Positions 15,721 to 23,859 of a stretch of DNA of 64,000 bases are shown piece after piece. Position 1 is the first letter of the stretch. Every line of letters starts with the position of its first letter. The notes beneath the pieces are model-generated. The model saw only the letters and a program-made list of their open reading frames with translations, searched no databases and had not been told where the DNA came from. The position numbers were made by a program, and so were the translations under genes. Origin of the DNA: Streptomyces albofaciens JCM 4342 (GTDB lineage Bacteria; Actinomycetota; Actinomycetes; Streptomycetales; Streptomycetaceae); NCBI RefSeq assembly GCF_008634025.1, contig NZ_PDCM01000002.1, positions 1,674,001 through 1,738,000 on the forward strand, in the 5' to 3' direction.

Positions 15721-17592
15721 ATGGACCCTCAGTCCACACCTGGCCGCCCGGCCGACGCCGCCACCGTTCCCCAGGTCTCCACCGTCTCCACCACCCCTTC
15801 GCCCCCCGCCGCGCCCCGAACGCCCGCCACCGTGGCCGTCATCGGCCTCGGCACGATGGGCACCGGCATAGCCGAGGTGCTCACCCGCGCCGGCCGCGAG
15901 GTGATAGGCATCGACATCGACGACACCGCCGCCCGCCGCGCCGTCGCGACCCTGGAGGCGTCCACCGCGCGGGCGGTGCGCCGGGAGCGCGTCACCGAGC
16001 GCGAGCGGCAGGACGCCCTGGCCCGCTTCCGTACGTTCCGCGACCTCCAGGCCGCCGCCGACGCGGACCTCGTCATCGAGGTCGTGCCGGAGGACTACGA
16101 GCTCAAGCGGCAGGTCTTCGCCGAGCTGGACGGCATCGTGCGGCCCGACGCCATCCTCGCCACCGGCACCAACGCGCTGTCCGTGACCCGCCTGGCGGCC
16201 GACTCCCGGCACCCGGAGCGCGTGCTGGGCCTGCACTTCTTCAACCCGGCGCCGGCCATGAAGCTGGTCGAGGTGGTCTCCTGCGTGCTGACCGCGCCGG
16301 CCGCCGTCACGGCCGTCACCGAACTGGCCCGCGAGCTGGGCAAGGAGCCGATCGCGGTCGGCGACCGGCCCGGCTTCGTCGCCGACGGGCTGCTGTTCGG
16401 CTATCTGAACCAGGCCGCCGCGATGTACGAGTCGCGGTACGCCACCCGCGAGGACATCGACGCCGCGATGAAGCTGGGCTGCGGCCTGCCCATGGGCCCG
16501 CTGGCGCTGCTCGACCTGATCGGCGTGGACACCGCCCGTACGGTCCTGGAGGCCATGTACGCGGCCTCCCGCGACCGGCTGCACGCGCCCGCGCCGATCC
16601 TGGGCCAGCTCGCCGAGGCGGGGCTGACCGGCCGCAAGGCGGGCCGCGGCTTCTACACGTACGAGGCGCCGGGCAGCGCCGCCGTCGTGCCGGACGTCCA
16701 CTCGCCCGCCGGGGCCCACGAAACGGCCGCCGGGCGCACGGTGCGCGGTGTCGGGGTGGCCGGCTCGGGGACGATGGCGAGCGGGATCGCCGAGGTCTTC
16801 GCCAAGTCCGGCTTCCCGGTGGTGCTGGCGGCCCGCAGCCTGGAGAAGGCCGAGGCGGCCAAGGCACGCGTCGCCAAGTCGCTGGACCGTTCCGTGAAGA
16901 AGGGGCGGCTGACCGCCGAGGCGCGGGAGGCCGCCCTCGACGCGATCACCCCCGCCGGGACGCTGGACGCGCTGGCCGACGTGGACCTCGCGGTCGAGGC
17001 GGTCGCCGAGGACCTGGAGGTCAAGCGGCAGCTGTTCGCGACGCTGGACAAGGTGTGCAAGCCGGGCGCCGTCCTGGCCACCACCACCTCCTCGCTGCCC
17101 GTGGTGGCCTGCGCGCGGGCCACCTCGCGCCCGCGGGACGTGATCGGGATGCACTTCTTCAACCCGGCGCCGGCCATGAAGCTGGTCGAGGTCGTGCGGA
17201 CCGTCCTGACCGCGGACGACGTGCACGCGACCGTGCGCGCGGTGTGCGCCCGGGTCCGCAAGCACCCGGTGGACTGCGGCGACCGGGCCGGGTTCATCGT
17301 GAACGCCCTGCTGTTCCCGTACCTGAACAACGCGGTCAAGATGGTGCAGGAGCACTATGCGACACCGGACGACATCGACGCCGCGATGAAGCTGGGCGGC
17401 GGCTACCCGATGGGCCCGTTCGAGCTGCTCGACGTGGTCGGCCTGGATGTGTCGCTGGCCATCGAGAAGGTACTGCACGCCGAGTTCCGCGACCCCGGCC
17501 TGGCGCCGGCCCCGCTGCTGGAACACCTCGTCGCCGCGGGCTGCCTGGGCCGCAAGACCGGCCGCGGCTTCCGTGAGTACGCCCGGCGCTGA
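15721..17592 (+). CDS. Two-domain 3-hydroxyacyl-CoA dehydrogenase (3-hydroxybutyryl-CoA dehydrogenase type)
   Basis: A 623-residue protein made of two complete 3HCDH units in tandem. Unit 1 (about 38-325) starts with the Rossmann loop VAVIGLGTMGTGIAE; unit 2 (about 345-620) starts with VGVAGSGTMASGIAE. Both carry GLHFFNPAP/GMHFFNPAP with the catalytic His and the YATxxDIDAAMKLG C-terminal block, so both could be active. Expected reaction: NAD(P)-dependent interconversion of acetoacetyl-CoA and 3-hydroxybutyryl-CoA, the entry to crotonyl-CoA for the ethylmalonyl-CoA genes downstream. ATG 15721 was chosen; the first 35 residues are Pro/Thr-rich and unstructured. Confidence 0.92.
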   Translation: MDPQSTPGRPADAATVPQVSTVSTTPSPPAAPRTPATVAVIGLGTMGTGIAEVLTRAGREVIGIDIDDTAARRAVATLEASTARAVRRERVTERERQDALARFRTFRDLQAAADADLVIEVVPEDYELKRQVFAELDGIVRPDAILATGTNALSVTRLAADSRHPERVLGLHFFNPAPAMKLVEVVSCVLTAPAAVTAVTELARELGKEPIAVGDRPGFVADGLLFGYLNQAAAMYESRYATREDIDAAMKLGCGLPMGPLALLDLIGVDTARTVLEAMYAASRDRLHAPAPILGQLAEAGLTGRKAGRGFYTYEAPGSAAVVPDVHSPAGAHETAAGRTVRGVGVAGSGTMASGIAEVFAKSGFPVVLAARSLEKAEAAKARVAKSLDRSVKKGRLTAEAREAALDAITPAGTLDALADVDLAVEAVAEDLEVKRQLFATLDKVCKPGAVLATTTSSLPVVACARATSRPRDVIGMHFFNPAPAMKLVEVVRTVLTADDVHATVRAVCARVRKHPVDCGDRAGFIVNALLFPYLNNAVKMVQEHYATPDDIDAAMKLGGGYPMGPFELLDVVGLDVSLAIEKVLHAEFRDPGLAPAPLLEHLVAAGCLGRKTGRGFREYARR

Positions 17593-17607
17593 CGCGTGGC
17601 GGACGGC

Positions 17608-17629
17608 CCCGCCGCCGGCCGGCGGCGGG
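17608..17629 (+). terminator. Terminator-like hairpin after the dehydrogenase gene
   Basis: Perfect 9-bp stem (17608-17616 with 17621-17629) and GGCC loop, 16 nt after the stop codon. No U-tract, as usual for Streptomyces. Confidence 0.5.
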
Positions 17630-17728
17630 TGGGGCGGGCTGCTGGACCCTTCCGGCGGCCCGCACCCGGGAGGGGCCCGAGCGACGGCTGATGCCGCAGG
17701 CAGCGGAAATATGCAGTACCGTCCCCAC

Positions 17729-18541
17729 ATGTCCCAGCCCGCCCGTACGCAGTCGTCCGACGGAACCGAACCGACCACCCCCGGCACCCGCCGGGCCGCC
17801 GCCCAACGCCTGAAGATGCGCCGCGAACTGGCGGCCGCCGCGATGGAACTGTTCGCCGCCAAGGGCTACGAGGCGACGACGGTCGACGAGATCGCGGCCG
17901 CGGCCGGTGTCGCCCGCCGCACGTTCTTCCGCCACTTCCGCTCCAAGGAAGAGGCGATCTTCCCCGACCACGACGACACCCTCGTACGGGCCGAGGCCGT
18001 CCTGGACGCGGCGCCCGCGCACGAGCACCCGCTCGACACGGTCTGCCGCGGCATCAAGGAGGTCATGCGGATGTACGCGGCCTCCCCCGCCGTCTCGGTG
18101 GCCCGCTACCGGCTGACCCGCGAGGTGCCCACCCTCCGGGAGGCCGAGATCGCCTCGGTGGCCCGCTACGAACGGCTCTTCACCCGTTATCTCCTCGGCC
18201 ACTTCGACGAGGGCGCCCACCACGAGGGCGACGACGACCCGCTGCTCGCCGAGGTCGCCGCCTCCGCCGTCGTCACCGCCCACAACCACGTGCTGCGACG
18301 CTGGCTGCGGGCGGGCGCCGAGGGGGACGTGGAGGCCCAGCTCGACCACGCCTTCGCGATCGTCCGCGCCACCTTCGGCACGGGCATCGGCGCGGGCCGC
18401 GGCCGGGGCGGCCAGGCGCGCCAGGAGCCCCCGGCGCGGACGGCGCGGCAGGGCGAGGTCCTGGTGACGGTGGCCCGTACGGACGCGCCCCTGGACGAGG
18501 TCATGCGCACGATCGAGAAGGCGCTCAAGCAGCGGTCCTGA
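17729..18541 (+). CDS. TetR family regulator, candidate controller of the ethylmalonyl-CoA genes
   Basis: A 270-residue TetR-type repressor. The helix-turn-helix spans residues about 29-75 (AAMELFAAKGYEATTVDEIAAAAGVARRTFFRHFRSKEEA, described here by its ends), followed by a helical ligand-binding domain with HEHPLDTVCRGIKEVM. It lies between the dehydrogenase gene and ccr on the same strand, which suggests it senses an acyl-CoA or related signal of the pathway; this is inference from position. ATG 17729 was chosen; ATG 17711, six codons upstream, is also possible. A strong hairpin separates it from ccr, so ccr has its own promoter. Confidence 0.88.
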   Translation: MSQPARTQSSDGTEPTTPGTRRAAAQRLKMRRELAAAAMELFAAKGYEATTVDEIAAAAGVARRTFFRHFRSKEEAIFPDHDDTLVRAEAVLDAAPAHEHPLDTVCRGIKEVMRMYAASPAVSVARYRLTREVPTLREAEIASVARYERLFTRYLLGHFDEGAHHEGDDDPLLAEVAASAVVTAHNHVLRRWLRAGAEGDVEAQLDHAFAIVRATFGTGIGAGRGRGGQARQEPPARTARQGEVLVTVARTDAPLDEVMRTIEKALKQRS

Positions 18542-18550
18542 GCCGTGTAC

Positions 18551-18594
18551 GCCCTGGCGCCGGGGGTGGCGTGCGCCACCCCCGGCGCCAGGGC
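18551..18594. terminator. Strong hairpin terminator between tetR and ccr
   Basis: Perfect 20-bp inverted repeat (18551-18570 with 18575-18594) and a GTGC tetraloop, 9 nt after the tetR stop. It should insulate ccr from read-through. Confidence 0.85.
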
Positions 18595-18671
18595 GCTGCC
18601 GACCATTCGGCCTCATAAAGGGCGACATTTCACCATTTCGGCTGGCCGTAGTGCCGCTCATGCGTGCCCCC

Positions 18672-18684
18672 CAGATGACATCTG
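18672..18684 (+). promoter_or_regulatory. Perfect palindrome upstream of the ccr promoter
   Basis: CAGATG-A-CATCTG, a 13-bp perfect inverted repeat about 25 bp upstream of the proposed -35. Possible activator site. Confidence 0.35.
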
Positions 18685-18694
18685 AGAGAAATTG

Positions 18695-18738
18695 TTGGCA
18701 CTCAGTGTCTTGTCGGCTGGCACGCGGTGTCATACGTT
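18695..18738 (+). promoter_or_regulatory. ccr: ccr promoter with tandem operator-like repeats
   Basis: Proposed -35 TTGTCG (18710-18715) and -10 TACGTT (18733-18738), spacing 17 bp. Two 15-bp copies, TTGGCACTCAGTGTC (18695-18709) and CTGGCACGCGGTGTC (18717-18731), are 12/15 identical and exactly 22 bp apart, two helical turns. Each copy is itself an imperfect palindrome (GGCAC...GTGTC). One lies just before the -35, the other fills the spacer, as expected for a repressor operator. Confidence 0.6.
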
Positions 18739-18754
18739 GATGTTGTCCGGGTGA

Positions 18755-18837
18755 CCGGAGCGGGGCGCAAACCACCGCGCTCCGGCTGTCCCGGCAGGCC
18801 CTTCGCGCCTGCCCGCCCGGGCGCCTGCGTCACAGGC
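18755..18837 (+). promoter_or_regulatory. Hairpin-rich 5' leader of ccr
   Basis: Three consecutive hairpins in the roughly 210-nt leader: CCGGAGCG/CGCTCCGG (18755-18785), GGCAGGC/GCCTGCC (18793-18813) and GCCTG/CAGGC (18823-18837). I see no B12-box, so it is not a recognisable cobalamin riboswitch. The rest of 18838-18954 shows nothing further except the ribosome binding site. Confidence 0.4.
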
Positions 18838-18954
18838 ACCCTCACCGCGCTCACCCGCGCTGCCGGAAACACCCCTCAGCCGGACCGACGGCCTTCCGCA
18901 CCACCCCCGACGTACCCTCAAGCCGCTTTCGACTGGCTTCGCCGGAGGCACACC

Positions 18955-20292
18955 GTGAACCAGATACTTGACGCGATCCTCGCGCCAGAGAGCACCAGCG
19001 AAGACTTCGCCGCTCTGCCCCTGCCCGACTCCTACCGCGCGGTGACCGTGCACAAGGACGAGGCCGACATGTTCGACGGCCTGCCCGCCAAGGAGAAGGA
19101 CCCCCGCAAGTCGCTGCACGTCGAGGAGGTGCCGGTGCCCGAACTGGGCCCCGGCGAGGCCCTGGTGGCCGTCATGGCCTCCTCGGTGAACTACAACAGC
19201 GTCTGGACCTCGATCTTCGAGCCGATGTCCACCTTCGGGTTCCTGGAGCGCTACGGCAGGCTGTCGCCGCTGGCCAAGCGGCACGACCTGCCGTACCACG
19301 TGATCGGTTCCGACCTGGCGGGCGTCGTGCTGCGCACCGGGCCCGGCGTGAACTCCTGGAAGCCCGGCGACGAGGTCGTCGCGCACTGCCTGTCCGTCGA
19401 GCTGGAGTCCGCCGACGGGCACAACGACACGATGCTCGACCCCGAGCAGCGCATCTGGGGCTTCGAGACCAACTTCGGCGGCCTGGCCGAGATCGCGCTC
19501 GTCAAGTCCAACCAGCTGATGCCCAAGCCGGGGCACCTGAGCTGGGAGGAGGCGGCGGCGCCCGGGCTGGTCAACTCCACCGCGTACCGCCAGCTGGTCT
19601 CCCGCAACGGCGCCGGGATGAAGCAGGGCGACAACGTGCTGATCTGGGGCGCCAGCGGCGGACTCGGCTCGTACGCCACGCAGTTCGCGCTGGCCGGCGG
19701 CGCCAACCCGATCTGTGTGGTCTCCAGTGACCAGAAGGCGGAGATCTGCCGGAAGATGGGCGCCGAGGCGATCATCGACCGGAACGCCGAGGGCTACAGG
19801 TTCTGGAAGGACGAGCGCACCCAGGACCCCAAGGAGTGGAAGCGCTTCGGCAAGCGCATCCGCGAACTGACCGGCGGGGAGGACGTGGACATCGTCTTCG
19901 AGCACCCGGGGCGCGAGACGTTCGGCGCGAGCGTGTACGTCACGCGCAAGGGCGGCACCATCGTCACCTGCGCCTCCACCTCCGGGTACACCCACGAGTA
20001 CGACAACCGCTACCTGTGGATGTCGCTCAAGCGCATCGTCGGCTCGCACTTCGCCAACTACCGCGAGGCGTGGGAGGCCAACCGCCTGATCGCCAAGGGC
20101 AAGATCCACCCGACGCTGTCGAAGACGTACTCCCTGGAGGAGACCGGGCAGGCCGCCTACGACGTGCATCGCAACCTCCACCAGGGCAAGGTCGGCGTCC
20201 TCGCGCTGGCGCCCGAGGAGGGCATGGGCGTGCGCGACGCGGAGATGCGGGCGAAGCACCTCGACGCCATCAACCGCTTCCGGAACGTCTGA
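18955..20292 (+). CDS. ccr: Crotonyl-CoA carboxylase/reductase
   Basis: A 445-residue medium-chain reductase that carboxylates crotonyl-CoA to ethylmalonyl-CoA using NADPH and CO2, the key step of the ethylmalonyl-CoA pathway and a source of polyketide extender units. Nearly every stretch matches Streptomyces Ccr: SSVNYNSVWTSIFEP (CO2-pocket Asn), IWGFETNFGG (Phe and Glu of the pocket), IWGASGGLGSYATQ (NADPH loop) and SHFANYREAWEANR (active-site His). Start is GTG 18955 after GGAGG; an in-frame extension to 18727 reads through the promoter and has no similarity. The gene heads a compact five-gene run. Confidence 0.97.
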   Translation: MNQILDAILAPESTSEDFAALPLPDSYRAVTVHKDEADMFDGLPAKEKDPRKSLHVEEVPVPELGPGEALVAVMASSVNYNSVWTSIFEPMSTFGFLERYGRLSPLAKRHDLPYHVIGSDLAGVVLRTGPGVNSWKPGDEVVAHCLSVELESADGHNDTMLDPEQRIWGFETNFGGLAEIALVKSNQLMPKPGHLSWEEAAAPGLVNSTAYRQLVSRNGAGMKQGDNVLIWGASGGLGSYATQFALAGGANPICVVSSDQKAEICRKMGAEAIIDRNAEGYRFWKDERTQDPKEWKRFGKRIRELTGGEDVDIVFEHPGRETFGASVYVTRKGGTIVTCASTSGYTHEYDNRYLWMSLKRIVGSHFANYREAWEANRLIAKGKIHPTLSKTYSLEETGQAAYDVHRNLHQGKVGVLALAPEEGMGVRDAEMRAKHLDAINRFRNV

Positions 20293-20323
20293 CCCGGAGG
20301 GACGCGAGAGTACGGGACCCCAC

Positions 20324-22336
20324 ATGACCGAACGTCACAAGGATCGTCCGTGGCTGATGCGGACCTACGCCGGGCACTCCACCGCCGAGGCGTCCAACGC
20401 GCTCTACCGGCGCAACCTCGCCAAGGGCCAGACGGGCCTGTCGGTCGCCTTCGACCTGCCGACGCAGACCGGTTACGACCCGGACCACGTCCTCGCCCGC
20501 GGCGAGGTCGGCCGGGTCGGGGTCCCCGTCTCCCACCTCGGTGACATGCGGCGGCTGTTCCAGGACATCCCCCTGGAGCAGATGAACACCTCGATGACCA
20601 TCAACGCCACGGCCATGTGGCTGCTGGCGCTCTACGAGGTCGTCGCCGAGGAGCAGGGCGCCGACATCGGCAAGCTGTCGGGCACCACGCAGAACGACAT
20701 CGTCAAGGAGTACCTCTCGCGCGGGACGCACGTCTTCCCGCCGGGGCCGAGCCTGCGGCTGACCACCGACATGATCGCGTACACGGTGGCGCACATCCCC
20801 AAGTGGAACCCGATCAACATCTGCAGCTACCACCTCCAGGAGGCCGGGGCCACACCGGTGCAGGAGATCGCGTACGCGATGAGCACCGCGGTCGCCGTGC
20901 TCGACGCCGTACGGGACTCGGGGCAGGTGCCGCCGGAGAAGTTCGGTGACGTCGTCGCGCGGATCTCGTTCTTCGTCAACGCCGGCGTCCGGTTCATCGA
21001 GGAGATGTGCAAGATGCGCGCCTTCGGCCGCATCTGGGAGCAGGTCACCCGGGAGCGGTACGGCGTCGAGAACCCCAAGCAGCGCCGCTTCCGGTACGGC
21101 GTCCAGGTCAACTCGCTCGGCCTGACGGAGGCGCAGCCGGAGAACAACGTCCAGCGGATCGTGCTGGAGATGCTGGCGGTCACCCTGTCCAAGGACGCCC
21201 GCGCCCGCGCCGTGCAGCTCCCGGCCTGGAACGAGGCGCTGGGGCTGCCGCGGCCGTGGGACCAGCAGTGGTCGCTGCGCATCCAGCAGGTGCTGGCCCA
21301 CGAGTCGGACCTGCTGGAGTACGAGGACATCTTCGCCGGGTCGCACGTCATCGAGGCCAAGGTCGAGGAGCTGGTCCGGGGCAGCCTGGCGGAGATGGAC
21401 CGCATCGCGGACATGGGCGGGGTGATGGCCGCCGTCGAGTCCGGCTACCTGAAGTCGCAGCTGGTCTCCTCGCACGCGGAGCGGCGGGCCCGGATCGAGG
21501 CGGGCGAGGAGAAGATCGTCGGCGTCAACTGCTACCAGTCGACCGAGCCGAACCCGCTCACCGCCGACCTGGACACCGCCGTCATGACCGTCGACCCGGA
21601 CAACGAGGCGGGCGTGGTGCGGGCGCTGCACGCGTGGCGGGACAACCGCGACGAGGGCCGCGCGCAGGAGGCGCTGTCGGCGCTGAAGAAGGCCGCGGCG
21701 GGCGACACGAACCTGTTCGCCGCGACCCTGGAATGCGCCCGCGCGGGGGTCACGACCGGCGAGTGGGCCTGGGCCCTGCGCGACGTCTTCGGCGAGTTCC
21801 GGGCGCCGACCGGCGTCTCCGGCGCGCCGCTCGCGGTCACCGCCGAGGCGGGCACCCCGCTCGCCGCGGTCCGCGCCAAGGTCGAGCGCACCGCCGCCGA
21901 CCTGGGCGGCGGCCGGCTGCGCCTGCTGGTCGGCAAGCCCGGCCTGGACGGGCACAGCAACGGCGCGGAGCAGATCGCCGTACGGGCCAGGGACGCCGGC
22001 TTCGAGGTGGTCTACCAGGGCATCCGGCTGACCCCGGAGCAGATCGTCACGGCGGCGGTCGCCGAGGACGTGCACTGCGTGGGCCTGTCGATCCTGTCCG
22101 GCTCGCACGCCGAGCTGGTGCCGGACGTGCTGGCGCGGCTGCGCCGCAGCGGCGCTCCGGACATTCCCGTCATCGTGGGCGGCATCATCCCCGCCGCCGA
22201 CGCGGCGGCCCTCCGGGAAGCCGGAGTGGCGGCCGTCTTCACCCCGAAGGACTTCGGTATCACGGAGATCATCGGCCGTATCGTCGACGAGATCCGTACC
22301 GCGAACAAGCTCGACCCTCTGGAGGTCCCCGCATGA
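20324..22336 (+). CDS. meaA: Ethylmalonyl-CoA mutase (MeaA-type, B12-dependent)
   Basis: A 670-residue acyl-CoA mutase that rearranges ethylmalonyl-CoA to methylsuccinyl-CoA with adenosylcobalamin. The N-terminal TIM-barrel catalytic part (1-520) contains [18 protein letters not shown] and [17 protein letters not shown]. The C-terminal B12-binding domain (545-660) has the [11 protein letters not shown] motif with the cobalt-ligand His (DxHxxG) and the GGIIPAAD block. Length and end-to-end match fit MeaA rather than the two-subunit methylmalonyl-CoA mutase. It starts 31 nt after ccr, and its stop overlaps the next start (ATGA), so these genes are co-translated. Confidence 0.95.
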   Translation: MTERHKDRPWLMRTYAGHSTAEASNALYRRNLAKGQTGLSVAFDLPTQTGYDPDHVLARGEVGRVGVPVSHLGDMRRLFQDIPLEQMNTSMTINATAMWLLALYEVVAEEQGADIGKLSGTTQNDIVKEYLSRGTHVFPPGPSLRLTTDMIAYTVAHIPKWNPINICSYHLQEAGATPVQEIAYAMSTAVAVLDAVRDSGQVPPEKFGDVVARISFFVNAGVRFIEEMCKMRAFGRIWEQVTRERYGVENPKQRRFRYGVQVNSLGLTEAQPENNVQRIVLEMLAVTLSKDARARAVQLPAWNEALGLPRPWDQQWSLRIQQVLAHESDLLEYEDIFAGSHVIEAKVEELVRGSLAEMDRIADMGGVMAAVESGYLKSQLVSSHAERRARIEAGEEKIVGVNCYQSTEPNPLTADLDTAVMTVDPDNEAGVVRALHAWRDNRDEGRAQEALSALKKAAAGDTNLFAATLECARAGVTTGEWAWALRDVFGEFRAPTGVSGAPLAVTAEAGTPLAAVRAKVERTAADLGGGRLRLLVGKPGLDGHSNGAEQIAVRARDAGFEVVYQGIRLTPEQIVTAAVAEDVHCVGLSILSGSHAELVPDVLARLRRSGAPDIPVIVGGIIPAADAAALREAGVAAVFTPKDFGITEIIGRIVDEIRTANKLDPLEVPA

Positions 22337-23331
22337 CCCAGCCGTCGCCCGCCACCACGCCGGCTCCCGCCCCCGGTGTCGACCGCCTGCGCCCGCGCCG
22401 CTCCTGCCTCGCCGTGCCGGGCAGCAACCCGCGCTTCCTGGAGAAGGCCCAGGGCCTCCCCGCCGACCAGGTCTTCCTGGACCTGGAGGACGCCTGCGCG
22501 CCGCTGGCGAAGCCGGGCGCGCGGCACAACATCGTCGACGCGCTGAACACCGGCGACTGGACCGGCAAGACGCGTGTCGTGCGGGTCAACGACTGGACCA
22601 CCGAGTGGACCTACCGGGACGTCATCACCGTCGTCGAGGGCGCGGGCCAGAACCTCGACTGCATCATGCTGCCGAAGGTGCAGGACGCCCAGCAGGTCGT
22701 GGCGCTGGACCTGCTGCTGAGCCAGATCGAGAAGACCATGGGCTTCGAGGCGGGCCGGATCGGCATCGAGGCGCAGATCGAGAACGCCAAGGGCCTGGTG
22801 AACGTGGACGCCATCGCCGCCGCGTCGCCGCGCCTGGAGACCATCATCTTCGGCCCGGCCGACTTCATGGCCTCCATCAACATGAAGACGCTGGTCGTGG
22901 GCGAGCAGCCGCCCGGGTACGGCGCGGACGCCTACCACTACATCCTCATGCGCATCCTGATGGCGGCCCGCGCCAACGACCTCCAGGCGATCGACGGCCC
23001 CTACCTCCAGATCAAGAACGTGGACGGCTACAAGGAGGTCGCCGGGCGCGCCGCGGCGCTGGGCTTCGACGGCAAGTGGGTGCTGCACCCGGGCCAGGTC
23101 GAGGCCGCCAACGAGGTGTTCTCGCCCACGCAGGAGGACTACGACCACGCGGAGCTGATCCTGGACGCGTACGCGTGGCACACCTCCGAGGCGGGCGGGA
23201 AGAAGGGCTCCGCGATGCTCGGTGACGAAATGATCGACGAGGCCAGCCGCAAGATGGCGCTCGTCGTCGCCGGAAAGGGCCGCGCCGCCGGCCTGACCCG
23301 TACCTCGAAGTTCGAAGCCCCGGAGGCGTGA
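22333..23331 (+). CDS. HpcH/HpaI (CitE-type) lyase: beta-methylmalyl-CoA/malyl-CoA lyase
   Basis: A 332-residue CitE-family aldolase. Expected to cleave beta-methylmalyl-CoA to glyoxylate and propionyl-CoA, the carbon-yielding step of the pathway. Visible motifs: RSCLAVPGSNPRFLEKA, FLDLEDACAP (metal-site Glu/Asp), IMLPKVQ, IEAQIENAKG with the second acidic ligand, FGPADFMAS and GKWVLHPGQ. The start overlaps the mutase stop by 4 nt (ATGA). An unusual N-terminal Pro/Ala tail of about 20 residues precedes the domain. Assignment to methylmalyl-CoA rather than citrate is based on the gene neighbourhood. Confidence 0.92.
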   Translation: MTQPSPATTPAPAPGVDRLRPRRSCLAVPGSNPRFLEKAQGLPADQVFLDLEDACAPLAKPGARHNIVDALNTGDWTGKTRVVRVNDWTTEWTYRDVITVVEGAGQNLDCIMLPKVQDAQQVVALDLLLSQIEKTMGFEAGRIGIEAQIENAKGLVNVDAIAAASPRLETIIFGPADFMASINMKTLVVGEQPPGYGADAYHYILMRILMAARANDLQAIDGPYLQIKNVDGYKEVAGRAAALGFDGKWVLHPGQVEAANEVFSPTQEDYDHAELILDAYAWHTSEAGGKKGSAMLGDEMIDEASRKMALVVAGKGRAAGLTRTSKFEAPEA

Positions 23332-23336
23332 GCGCG

Positions 23337-23858
23337 ATGCAGTTCGGCCGTACCTATGAGGAATTCACCGTCGGGGACGTCTACAAGCACTGGCCGGGAA
23401 AGACGGTCACGGAATACGACGACCACCTCTTCTGTCTGCTGACCATGAATCACCATCCGCTGCACATGGACAGCAACTACGCGGAGCGGACCACGGACTT
23501 CGGGAAGAATGTCGTCGTCGGGAACTACATCTACTCGCTGCTGCTGGGGATGTCGGTGCCGGACGTTTCGGGCAAGGCGATCGCGAATCTCGAAATCGAG
23601 TCGCTGAAGCATGTCGCGCCCACGTTCCACGGGGACACCCTCTACGGCGAGACGACGGTGCTGGACAAGACGCCGTCGAAGTCCAAGAGCGACCGCGGGA
23701 TCGTGTACGTGGAGACCAAGGGCTACAAGCAGGACGGCACCCTGGTGTGTGTCTTCCGGCGCAAGGTCATGGTGCCCACGGCCACGTACGTCAAGGAGCG
23801 CGGCGGGGAGCAGCCGGGCCGCCCGGAGCTGCGGGAACCGGCCCGGAAGGAGAAGTGA
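23337..23858 (+). CDS. MaoC-type hydratase (mesaconyl-CoA hydratase)
   Basis: A 173-residue hot-dog fold protein of the MaoC/R-hydratase family. In this context it should hydrate mesaconyl-CoA to beta-methylmalyl-CoA. The hydratase signature is visible around residues 8-45 (EEFTVGDVYKHWPGKTVTEYDDHLFC, given by its ends EEFTVGD and DDHLFC, then NHHPLHMDSNYA with the catalytic Asp/His pair). ATG 23337 was chosen because GGAGG lies 10 nt upstream; GTG 23328, overlapping the lyase stop, would place the site too close. It ends 1 nt before the acyl-CoA dehydrogenase start. Confidence 0.9.
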   Translation: MQFGRTYEEFTVGDVYKHWPGKTVTEYDDHLFCLLTMNHHPLHMDSNYAERTTDFGKNVVVGNYIYSLLLGMSVPDVSGKAIANLEIESLKHVAPTFHGDTLYGETTVLDKTPSKSKSDRGIVYVETKGYKQDGTLVCVFRRKVMVPTATYVKERGGEQPGRPELREPARKEK

Positions 23859-23859
23859 G

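Noticed and set aside
18695..18709. TTGGCACTC resembling a CIRCE (HrcA) half-site
   Set aside because: The matching GAGTGCTAA half at 9-bp spacing is missing, and the adjacent genes are not chaperones.
18739..18954. Cobalamin riboswitch before ccr/meaA
   Set aside because: Hairpins exist, but I find no B12-box or the conserved core of the known class.
18727..18954. N-terminal extension of Ccr by 76 residues
   Set aside because: The extension reads through the -10 element and leader hairpins and has no similarity to Ccr, whose N-terminus matches from 18955.
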